Assembly (NCBI GenBank): GCA_964343975.1 | Contig: CAYFLU010000211.1 | Coordinates: 1-5,328, forward strand | Direction: 5' to 3' | Length of the DNA stretch: 5,328 nt | Source: SCUN01 sp964343975 | GTDB lineage: Bacteria > Acidobacteriota > Vicinamibacteria > Vicinamibacterales > SCN-69-37 | In this document: piece by piece, positions 1 to 5,328 of the stretch | How the letters are laid out: the number at the start of each line of letters is the position of its first letter | Numbering within the stretch: the stretch's first letter is position 1 | Made by a program: the position numbers and the translations under genes | The notes under the pieces: generated by a model | Databases searched by the model: none | The model's input: only the letters and a program-made list of their open reading frames with translations | Told to the model about the DNA's origin: nothing

Positions 1-437
1 ACTTCATTCGTCGGGAGCTTCGACAGGCGCGAGATGTGGATCACTTCCGGCGGCGACAACGCGTGCAGACGGAAGTCGGGATACCGCTGCTTCACTTCGC
101 GGAACAGATCCAGATACCACTGCAGCGGCACATCCGGGTTGTGCCCGCCCTGCAACAGCAGCTGTCCGCCGCCGAGCGCGATCGTCTCTTCGATCTTGCG
201 GAAGATCTCGGCGAACGACAGCGTGTAGCCTTCGGCGCTGCCCACATCACGATAGAACGCGCAGAACGCGCACTTCTCGATGCACACGTTCGTGTAGTTC
301 ACGTTGCGGTCGATGATGTAGGTGACGACGCCGTCCGGGTGCTTCTGCCGACGCACCTCGTCGGCCATGCGGCCGAGTTCAGCCGTCGGGCAATGCAGAT
401 ACAGGTCGAGTGCGGTTTCCCGGGTCAGGCGCGCCAT
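1..437 (-). CDS. mqnC: Dehypoxanthine futalosine cyclase MqnC, N-terminal part (radical SAM; runs off the window)
   Basis: This radical SAM enzyme of the futalosine menaquinone pathway converts dehypoxanthine futalosine to its cyclic form in the cytoplasm. The first 145 residues are visible and the C-terminal part, probably over 200 residues, lies beyond position 1. The cluster motif CX3CX2C is intact at Cys52, Cys56 and Cys59 (bases 261-284), inside NYTNVCIEKCAFCAFYR. It is followed by LLLQGGHNPD (residues 93-102) and HALSPPE (125-131), which resemble MqnC more than MqnE, where VGGLHP is usual at the first site. The ATG at 437 is chosen because an in-frame TAA lies six codons upstream (453-455). 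The distance from this start to the motif also suits the family. The Shine-Dalgarno is weak. The gene begins 10 nt after the stop of the DUF454 gene, so coupled translation is likely. Family assignment is secure; the MqnC versus MqnE choice rests on these motifs. Confidence 0.93.
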   Translation of the reverse strand, partial: MARLTRETALDLYLHCPTAELGRMADEVRRQKHPDGVVTYIIDRNVNYTNVCIEKCAFCAFYRDVGSAEGYTLSFAEIFRKIEETIALGGGQLLLQGGHNPDVPLQWYLDLFREVKQRYPDFRLHALSPPEVIHISRLSKLPTNE

Positions 438-447
438 GGCGGTCCAC

Positions 448-834
448 TCATTTTACACGCGGGGCCTCGTCGGGCCGGTAGGTCGGGAGCGTCACGATAT
501 GCACGGTCACGGCCACGGCGATGGCTGCGAGCAGCAGATCGCCCCACCACGCGCTCACCGCGAAGACCATCGACAAGGTGATCGTGGTCCAGAGCAGGCC
601 GATGGTGCAGATCTTCTGCATCATCGGCAGCCCGCGTCCCTCGCGGTAGTTGCGGATGTACCCGCCCAGGTAGCGGTTGTTCATGAGCCACGCGTGGAAA
701 CGCGGCGAGCTGCGATCGAAGCACACCGCCGCGAGCAGCAGCGGTCCGGTCGTCGGGATGAGCGGCAAGAAGATGCCGATCACCCCGACCGCGAGCGAGA
801 TCCATCCGAGCGTGATGAGTGCCAGTTTCTTCAT
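448..834 (-). CDS. DUF454 (YbaN-like) small inner-membrane protein
   Basis: This 128-residue protein is about the length of E. coli YbaN and its relatives. The family signature is visible: LGWISLAVGVIGIFLPLIPTT (residues 9-29), then LLLAAVCFDRSSPRFHAWL (32-50), and the NRYLGGYIRNYREGRG stretch (53-68). Hydrophobic segments at about 4-24, 26-39, 74-94 and 96-116 suggest three or four membrane spans. The C-terminal tail is short and polar. The ATG at 834 overlaps the stop codon of the upstream peptidase as ATGA, and I see no good Shine-Dalgarno, so translation is probably coupled to the peptidase gene. The family has no established biochemical function. One small deviation is PTTGP where the family usually has PTTPF. 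Its place directly before mqnC may reflect a membrane role linked to quinone biosynthesis, but that is inference. Confidence 0.88.
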   Translation of the reverse strand: MKKLALITLGWISLAVGVIGIFLPLIPTTGPLLLAAVCFDRSSPRFHAWLMNNRYLGGYIRNYREGRGLPMMQKICTIGLLWTTITLSMVFAVSAWWGDLLLAAIAVAVTVHIVTLPTYRPDEAPRVK

Positions 835-3164
835 TTGTTCAACGGCAGGAACTTGTGGAGGAACGTCTCCATGCGATCGAACGTGTAGAGCCAGCGGCTG
901 TGCAGGAGCGTCTCGTGCACGTCGTCGGGGAACACGATGAGCTCGTGGTAGATGTTGCGTGCGCGCAGCAACTGCACGAGGCCGACCGTCTGCGCGAAGT
1001 TCACGTTGCGGTCGTCGTCGCCGTGCACGAGCAGCACCGGCGACTTCCACTTGTCGATCTCGGAGATCGCCGACGACTTGTACGACACGTCCTCCGGGTT
1101 GAGCGAGCTCCCCTCGAGGTGCACGCCGGCCAGGTCGACGCCCGCCTTGAAGATGTCGGAGTTGCGCGCGAGCGCTTCCGACGTCAGCAGACCGCCGTAC
1201 GACAGGCCCCAGATGCCGACGCGATCCGGATCCACGTCTTCACGCGCCGCCAGCCACTTCCCGGCCGCAAGCACGTCCTTGTATTCCGCGTTGCCGCGCG
1301 CGCCCGTGTTCGGCGCCTGACGGAACGAGCGGCCGTAGCCGATGCCGCTGCGGTAGTTCACCGACATCACGATGTAGCCCTGCGTCGTGAGCCACTGATT
1401 CACCGCGTAGAACACGTGGTAGAAGCTGAGGTAGTGGTAGCCGAGCAGCATCTGCCGCTGCGGGCCACCGTGCACGAAGATCAGCGCCGGATACTTCACG
1501 CCCGGCTTCATGTTCTTCGGCAGGAACAACTGATTGTGGAACTCCATGCCGTCGTCGGCCTTGAGCGTCACGTTGGTCGGCGTGGTCGACGCCTCCATCG
1601 GGAAATCCGCGCCGAGCGACGGATAGATCACCTTCCCCTTGTCGGGGCCCGACGCGGCTGCGGCCGGGAACACCGCCACCGACATCGGACGCCGCGCCGC
1701 GGCGCTCAGCACGGCGATCGACTTGCCCGACGCGAGCGCCACCGGCGTGTTCTCGATCTCATCGCCCACCGTCACGCGCTGCGGCGTGCCGCCGACGGTC
1801 GGCACCGACCAGATGTGGCGACGGTCGATGTCCTCAGCGTTGGTGGACCAGTAGAACGTCTTCCCGTCCTTCGAAAGCGCGGTGTTCGACGCGTCTTCGA
1901 TCAGCCCGTTGGTCGTCGTGATCTGCACCGGCGCCGGCGCCGTGCCATCGAGCTTGAGCGAGTAGTAGCGTTCGAACTCGTCGCCGGCCGGCTGGTACGG
2001 GAAGATCACCGTTTCGCCCGCCCAGCGGATGTTCATCGGGTTCAGCCACTGCCGTTCATCGGCCGCGTTCTTCCACACGAGCGTCGACGTGTTCTTCGCC
2101 ACATCGAACACGCGCAGCTCCATCGTGTGTCCACCCACAAACGTCGCGCGGTAGAGACCGGGCTGCGACCCGAGCGCCGCACCCGCGGGCGCCGCCGCGT
2201 CACCACCACGGCCTCCGCGTCCGCCGCCCTGCGCGGCGCCACCCGGCGCGCCCTGACGGCCCGCCGCGCCCGCGCGGCCCGCATTCGCGGCCGCCCCGTT
2301 CGCCGCGGCGGCCGGCCCCGCGGGATTCCCCACGCCGCCGATGCCCGACTGCGACTGCAAACCGAAGGGCGTGCCCGGACGACGGAAGAAGGCGATGCGC
2401 TTGCCGTCGTGCGACCACGTCGGATTCGAATCGCGATCGACGCCGGGCTCGATGAACGACACCGTGCGCGTCTTCACGTCGTAGAGGCCGATGAAGCTGT
2501 GATCGGTGCGGTTGCTCGTGAACGCGATCTTCGAGCCGTCCGGCGACCAGCTCGGATTGCCGTTCGTGCCCCACGCCGTGATGAACGGTTTCTCGCCCGT
2601 TTCGATCTTCTGCTGCGGCGTCACGCCGAGCATCGGCGTCGCCGGCGCGACCTTCGCGCGATAGATCTGCCCGGCCTTCACATAGAGGACCCACTGGCCG
2701 TCGGGTGACAGCACCGGGTTCGTGCCTTCCGCGAGACGAAACGCCGGTGCGCCCACGCGCGCGCCCCAGATCGCGCGCTCCGCGCCGTTCGGATCGCTCG
2801 TCGGGTTCGCGTTCCAACCGACGGTGTTCGGCGCCGTGCCGCGCACGAAGACGAACGTGCGACCGTCAGTCGAGATCTCGAGATTCGTGAGGTCGATGCC
2901 ATCGTCTTTCGTGAAGTTCGTCACGCGCACCGGCTTGAAGTCGGGCGCGGCCGCCGTGAAGACGTTGCGCTTCCCTTCCTCGTACGACAGCCATGCGATC
3001 CGGTCTGTCGACGCCGCCGCCACGAGTTCAAACGGGAACCCGGGCTTCAGAAACTGTTGGATCGTGGGACCGGCGGCGGCCACAGGCGCCACCGCGTGGG
3101 TGAGCGTCCCGCCGGCAAGCGCCACAACGAGGAAACAGGCCGACAAACGGGCAAACCGATGCAT
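831..3164 (-). CDS. Secreted S9-family (prolyl oligopeptidase/DPP IV-like) serine peptidase
   Basis: This 777-residue protein is predicted to be exported and to cleave peptides. A signal peptide is visible: a basic start (MHRFAR), a hydrophobic core to about residue 22, and an AAA-type cleavage site near residue 31. Residues ~40-520 form a beta-propeller with TolB/PD40-like repeats, for example NPVLSPDGQWVLYV (149-162), NPSWSPDGSKIAFTS (203-217), NPTWSHDGKRIAFF (247-260) and NTALSKDGKTFYWST (427-441). The C-terminal alpha/beta-hydrolase domain has HGGP (565-568), the nucleophile Ser655 in GLSYGG, Asp718 in HGDDDRNV, and His750 in DDVHE, so the triad is complete. A Gly/Ala/Arg-rich insert (274-332) interrupts the propeller. 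The ATG at 3164 is preferred over an in-frame start at 3272 because a GGAG lies 6 nt upstream and the signal peptide begins there; the 3272 start would also overlap the DUF1648 gene. Substrate is unknown. Its stop overlaps the DUF454 start. A specific subfamily (dipeptidyl versus oligopeptidase) cannot be fixed from sequence alone. Confidence 0.94.
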   Translation of the reverse strand: MHRFARLSACFLVVALAGGTLTHAVAPVAAAGPTIQQFLKPGFPFELVAAASTDRIAWLSYEEGKRNVFTAAAPDFKPVRVTNFTKDDGIDLTNLEISTDGRTFVFVRGTAPNTVGWNANPTSDPNGAERAIWGARVGAPAFRLAEGTNPVLSPDGQWVLYVKAGQIYRAKVAPATPMLGVTPQQKIETGEKPFITAWGTNGNPSWSPDGSKIAFTSNRTDHSFIGLYDVKTRTVSFIEPGVDRDSNPTWSHDGKRIAFFRRPGTPFGLQSQSGIGGVGNPAGPAAAANGAAANAGRAGAAGRQGAPGGAAQGGGRGGRGGDAAAPAGAALGSQPGLYRATFVGGHTMELRVFDVAKNTSTLVWKNAADERQWLNPMNIRWAGETVIFPYQPAGDEFERYYSLKLDGTAPAPVQITTTNGLIEDASNTALSKDGKTFYWSTNAEDIDRRHIWSVPTVGGTPQRVTVGDEIENTPVALASGKSIAVLSAAARRPMSVAVFPAAAASGPDKGKVIYPSLGADFPMEASTTPTNVTLKADDGMEFHNQLFLPKNMKPGVKYPALIFVHGGPQRQMLLGYHYLSFYHVFYAVNQWLTTQGYIVMSVNYRSGIGYGRSFRQAPNTGARGNAEYKDVLAAGKWLAAREDVDPDRVGIWGLSYGGLLTSEALARNSDIFKAGVDLAGVHLEGSSLNPEDVSYKSSAISEIDKWKSPVLLVHGDDDRNVNFAQTVGLVQLLRARNIYHELIVFPDDVHETLLHSRWLYTFDRMETFLHKFLPLNK
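2169..2345 (-). other. Gly/Ala/Arg-rich low-complexity insert in the S9 peptidase
   Basis: Residues 274-332 of the peptidase are low complexity: 42 of 59 are Gly or Ala, with scattered Arg, and runs such as GGGRGGRGG. It sits between the propeller strand ending near residue 265 and the next recognisable one near 336-352. It is probably a disordered, surface-exposed loop of the propeller. The DNA here is extremely GC-rich, yet the reading frame stays open on both sides and the domain continues normally, so it is an in-frame expansion and not a frameshift. Confidence 0.8.
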
Positions 3165-3170
3165 GGCAGG

Positions 3171-3177
3171 CTCCAGA
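3171..3177 (-). promoter_or_regulatory. Ribosome binding site of the S9 peptidase
   Basis: On the minus strand TCTGGAG ends 6 nt before the ATG at 3164. It is the clearest Shine-Dalgarno in the window and decides the start of the peptidase. The peptidase is also the only gene here whose start neither overlaps nor closely follows an upstream stop, which agrees with its needing independent initiation. Confidence 0.65.
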
Positions 3178-3194
3178 AGAAAGTGAAAACCAGA

Positions 3195-3211
3195 GGAGCG
3201 TAACACGCTCC
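3195..3211 (-). other. Hairpin in the gap between the DUF1648 and peptidase genes (possible weak terminator or attenuator)
   Basis: A perfect 6-bp inverted repeat, GGAGCG and CGCTCC, flanks the 5-nt loop TGTTA (minus-strand reading). It starts 5 nt after the DUF1648 stop codon. The downstream stretch TCTGGTTTTCACTTTC is pyrimidine-rich with one run of four T, but it is not an uninterrupted T tract. The stem is short for an intrinsic terminator. It could instead be a partial terminator, an RNA processing or stability element, or chance. It occupies a third of the only sizeable intergenic gap in the window. Confidence 0.35.
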
Positions 3212-3216
3212 GCCCG

Positions 3217-3717
3217 CTACTCGGGACGGGCCAACGACCGGCGCGCCATCGACAGGTGCAGCGCCAGACCACCCAGCAACCCGATCAGCAGAAACCAGTG
3301 TCCGGTCAGGTGCGGCTGCGGGGCGGCGTTCGCCTGTCCGATCAGAATCCACAGCCCCAGCAGGAACGCCTGCAGCACGCAGCCGAACCAGAGCGCGAGC
3401 ACCATCACGCGGCGATAGCCCTCGTCCCGGCGCTCCGGCGTGAACCAGTAGTCCTTGTTCGGCAGGTTCAACATCGACACCGGGATGATGCGCGGCAGCA
3501 CGCCGAGCAGCGCCACCATGAACGGCGGCAGCATGAACGACACCGACGAGCCGATCACGATGAACTTGATCCGGTCGGCCCATCCGTCCGCGAACCCGGC
3601 GGCGTTGAAGTGCACGGCCATCGTGGGCGGAAACCACTGACCGAAGTAGATGAAGTACGCGAGCGCGCCCGCCGTGAGCACGAGCAGCAATCCCAGCGGC
3701 GGAAAGATACGCGTCAT
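3217..3717 (-). CDS. DUF1648 domain integral membrane protein
   Basis: This 166-residue protein is predicted to sit in the cytoplasmic membrane. Hydrophobic segments lie at about residues 7-26, 51-72, 102-127 and 139-155, giving four likely spans. Between the first two is the DUF1648 signature, PPTMAVHFNAAGFADGWADR (residues 30-49), which matches the P-x-H-F/W-N-x-x-G pattern of the family. A second family-like stretch, NLPNKDYWFTPERRDE (84-99), precedes the third span. DUF1648 also occurs in SdpI-type immunity/signalling proteins, but this short form has no known function. The ATG at 3717 is chosen because it shares a base with the TGA of mqnA (TGATG), a standard coupling arrangement. A GTG at 3732 in frame is possible but has no spaced Shine-Dalgarno. 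The gene ends with TAG, followed by the 52-nt gap before the peptidase. Confidence 0.88.
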   Translation of the reverse strand: MTRIFPPLGLLLVLTAGALAYFIYFGQWFPPTMAVHFNAAGFADGWADRIKFIVIGSSVSFMLPPFMVALLGVLPRIIPVSMLNLPNKDYWFTPERRDEGYRRVMVLALWFGCVLQAFLLGLWILIGQANAAPQPHLTGHWFLLIGLLGGLALHLSMARRSLARPE

Positions 3718-4508
3718 CACGCGGGGAACCACTCCAGCGGCCGCGCCGTGACGAGCCCGAGCGCCGCCGCCTCACGATAGTAGGTCTCGAGCCCCTGAAT
3801 CGCGCGCGCGTCGAGCGCGTAGCGCATGTGCTCGCGCAGATAGCGCCGCGCGATCGGCTGACGCTGATGGTCGTCGGCGCAGTACGCATTCGCGACCGCG
3901 TCGAGGTCCGCCTGTCCGGCCGCCGCCGCCGCATTCAGCACACGCGTGACCGACGCGTCGGCCGCATTCGGGCGCCCCGACCAGAACGCCCACACGAACG
4001 GCAAGCCCGTCATGTTCGTCCACTCGGCGCCGAGGTCGATCTTGATCGCGCGATGCGCTTCCAGATCCAGAAACAGCGCGGGATCTCCGATGAGGAGTGC
4101 CGCGTCGGCCACCGCCAGCATGCTCTCGAGATCTGGACCGTGCGGCACGAACGTGGGCGTGATGTGGAACCGCCGCGCGCACAACACGCGCGTGAGCATC
4201 GCCGACGTGCGCGAACTCGAGTCGAGCGCAATGGAGTGGATCTCGTCGAGCGGCTTCCGGGAAAACAGGGCCACCGACGCCACCGGTCCCTCAGATCCGA
4301 TGCACACGTCAGGGACAATGCGATCGCCGGGACGGTCGAGATACGTGATCGACGGCACCATGCCGAGATCGATGTCGCCGTCGGCGAGCAGACGCGCGCA
4401 CAAGGAGGGCACGTCGAAGCGCAGGCTCACGCCGGGCGTCGTGGTGAGCCCGGCCACGAGCGGCCGCACATTCAGATAGCTGACGGCGCCGAGACGAACC
4501 GTGCTCAC
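3717..4508 (-). CDS. mqnA: Chorismate dehydratase MqnA
   Basis: MqnA catalyses the first step of the futalosine menaquinone pathway, dehydrating chorismate to 3-[(1-carboxyvinyl)oxy]benzoate. It has a periplasmic-binding-protein-like fold but acts in the cytoplasm, and there is no signal peptide here. The 263 residues match the family's usual length. Signatures in order: LGAVSYLNVRPL (6-17), the LLADGDIDLGMVP segment (40-52), VASVALFSRKPLDEI (76-90), ALDSSSRTSAML (94-105), ALLIGDPAL (137-145) and EWTNMTGLPFVWAFW (162-176). The GTG start at 4508 gives the conserved N terminus at the expected place and overlaps the upstream TGA by 4 nt (GTGA), implying coupled translation. The frame happens to stay open upstream to 5312, but that extension is an arginine-rich shadow of the neighbouring gene. 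Its 3' end shares a base with the DUF1648 start codon. Confidence 0.95.
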   Translation of the reverse strand: MSTVRLGAVSYLNVRPLVAGLTTTPGVSLRFDVPSLCARLLADGDIDLGMVPSITYLDRPGDRIVPDVCIGSEGPVASVALFSRKPLDEIHSIALDSSSRTSAMLTRVLCARRFHITPTFVPHGPDLESMLAVADAALLIGDPALFLDLEAHRAIKIDLGAEWTNMTGLPFVWAFWSGRPNAADASVTRVLNAAAAAGQADLDAVANAYCADDHQRQPIARRYLREHMRYALDARAIQGLETYYREAAALGLVTARPLEWFPA

Positions 4509-5328
4509 GCCAGCAGCTCGTAGCGGCCGTTGCGCTCGGCCGGTTCGGCGAACGCCGACCGGATCTGGCGTTCGATGTCCTGCTTCGGCGAGCGGCGCAC
4601 GCCCTGCTTCTCGCTGTCGACGGCCGCGACGCCGTCGAGGTCGTCGGCGCCGTATTCGATCGCGACCTGCGCGAGCTTCGGTCCGTAGAGCACCCAATCC
4701 ACCTGGATGTGCGGAATGGCGGACGCCATCACCCGCGCCGCGACGATCGTCTTCACGTCGTCGTAGCCGGTCGACGGCGTGTCGACCGGATCCACGCGCG
4801 GGAGCGGCGCAAACGCCGCGAGCGCGTGCGTGTCGTTCTGCAGCGCCACCACGCGCTCGATCAGGTCGAGCCGCGCGGCAAACGGCGCCACGGTAACCGT
4901 GGCCCGCTTCGCGAAGAGCCCGCCGTTCAGCACGGCACGCACGACTTCGCCCGGGTCCTCGCCCATCTGGTCGATGGCGATTTCCGCCACACCGTGGAGG
5001 CCGCTCGCGGCCAGCGCCTTGGCCAGTTCGCAGAGCACGATGTGGTCGTGGTTCGCGAGCCGCGCCAGGTCGTGCAGCGCGAAGCCCGTCACCGTCGCGC
5101 CACCGGCAAACGCCGCCGCCGCGCGCGTCCACGCGATCGCCTGCTCGGGCGACAACGGCGCGCCCGTGATGCGCACCTCGCCGGCCTCGCCGCGTTCGGC
5201 GGGCACCTGCCCGGCATCCACGACCGCCACGCGCCCGTAGGTCACGCGCGTGCCGTGCGCCGCCTTGCGCGCCGCCGCGCCGAGCGTGCCGACACTCACC
5301 AGATCGGGGCACGCGACGACGCGATCGG
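4505..5328 (-). CDS. MqnE/CofH-like radical SAM family protein lacking the visible Fe-S cysteine motif, C-terminal part (runs off the window)
   Basis: The last 273 residues are visible; the start lies beyond 5328. The C-terminal half is clearly of the aminofutalosine synthase (MqnE)/CofH family: PSTGYDDVKTIVAARV (184-199 of the visible part), IPHIQVDWVLYGPKLAQVAI (204-223), YGADDLDGV (225-233) and a typical C-terminal RRSPKQDIERQIR tail (244-256). The N-terminal part, PDLVSVGTLGAAARKAAHGTRVTY (two pieces: 7-18 and 19-30), resembles the family segment that immediately precedes the cluster motif. After it the usual H-I-N-x-T-N-x-C-x3-C-x2-C-x-F stretch is absent. Only Cys6 and Cys99 occur in the whole visible part, and the protein is about 50 residues shorter here than typical MqnE as I recall it. 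The two other minus-strand frames do not supply the motif, so a simple frameshift is unlikely. It could be a catalytically dead paralogue or a partner subunit. Overlap with mqnA (GTGA) places it in the menaquinone operon. I therefore do not assign mqnE. Confidence 0.82.
   Translation of the reverse strand, partial: DRVVACPDLVSVGTLGAAARKAAHGTRVTYGRVAVVDAGQVPAERGEAGEVRITGAPLSPEQAIAWTRAAAAFAGGATVTGFALHDLARLANHDHIVLCELAKALAASGLHGVAEIAIDQMGEDPGEVVRAVLNGGLFAKRATVTVAPFAARLDLIERVVALQNDTHALAAFAPLPRVDPVDTPSTGYDDVKTIVAARVMASAIPHIQVDWVLYGPKLAQVAIEYGADDLDGVAAVDSEKQGVRRSPKQDIERQIRSAFAEPAERNGRYELLA

Noticed and set aside
455..480. Short inverted repeat GGCC-N6-GGCC at the end of the DUF454 gene, as a terminator
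   Set aside because: Only four base pairs, GGCC is self-complementary and frequent in such DNA, there is no T tract, and mqnC starts 10 nt after the stop.
819..2708. A 629-codon open frame on the plus strand, antisense to the S9 peptidase
   Set aside because: The product is dominated by Arg, His, Val and Ala without a recognisable domain. It lies opposite a peptidase with a full catalytic triad, and long antisense frames are common in DNA this GC-rich.
3135..3164. Possible lipobox LSAC (residues 7-10) in the peptidase signal peptide
   Set aside because: The cysteine comes before the hydrophobic core, whereas a lipoprotein lipobox must follow it. A classic signal peptidase I site near residue 31 fits better.
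831..3272. Longer start for the S9 peptidase at 3272
   Set aside because: It adds 36 residues with no similarity to signal peptides, would overlap the 3' end of the DUF1648 gene, and ignores the GGAG and signal peptide at 3164.
5100..5280. Frameshift explanation for the missing radical-SAM cysteines in the MqnE-like gene
   Set aside because: The other two minus-strand frames over this stretch give Arg/Gly-rich sequence with no CX3CX2C, and the family frame continues unbroken on both sides.
3717..5312. A 531-codon minus-strand frame reading through the MqnE-like gene into mqnA
   Set aside because: Its first half is an arginine/glycine-rich shadow of the MqnE-like gene, without motifs. Only the part from the GTG at 4508 matches MqnA, and that start gives the normal MqnA length.
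1..5328. CRISPR arrays, tRNA or rRNA genes, insertion sequences, prophage or defence genes
   Set aside because: I looked on both strands and saw no direct-repeat array, tRNA-like cloverleaf, transposase or terminal repeats. Coding sequence covers nearly all of the window.

Overview
The window is a compact, high-GC (roughly two-thirds G+C by eye) bacterial block. Every gene I can support lies on the minus strand, so transcription runs from position 5328 down to 1. There are six genes, of which the two at the edges are cut by the window. Almost no DNA is non-coding: only a 52-nt gap (3165-3216) and a 10-nt gap (438-447) separate genes, and three junctions overlap (GTGA at 4505-4508, TGATG at 3715-3719, ATGA at 831-834). 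This looks like a single translationally coupled operon.

In transcription order the genes are: (1) the C-terminal part of a protein related to MqnE/CofH-type radical SAM enzymes (4505-5328), whose visible part has no CX3CX2C iron-sulfur motif; (2) mqnA, chorismate dehydratase (3717-4508); (3) a small DUF1648 membrane protein (3217-3717); (4) a secreted S9-family prolyl oligopeptidase/dipeptidyl-peptidase-like serine peptidase with a complete catalytic triad (831-3164); (5) a small DUF454/YbaN-like inner-membrane protein (448-834); (6) the N-terminal 145 residues of mqnC, the dehypoxanthine futalosine cyclase, with an intact CX3CX2C motif (1-437).

MqnA and MqnC belong to the futalosine route to menaquinone. 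MqnA dehydrates chorismate to 3-[(1-carboxyvinyl)oxy]benzoate, MqnE joins that to SAM to give aminofutalosine, a nucleosidase then acts, and MqnC cyclises dehypoxanthine futalosine. The locus is therefore a menaquinone biosynthesis operon with a peptidase and two membrane proteins inserted between mqnA and mqnC.

The futalosine pathway, the high GC and the secreted S9 peptidase with a Gly/Ala/Arg-rich insert suggest a Gemmatimonadota- or Acidobacteriota-like organism. This is an inference from gene content, not a demonstrated assignment.

The observation most worth pursuing is the MqnE-like protein. Its N-terminal signature and the conserved C-terminal half of the family are recognisable, but the stretch that should carry the radical-SAM cysteines has been replaced and shortened. 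It may be a radical-SAM pseudoenzyme co-translated with MqnA.
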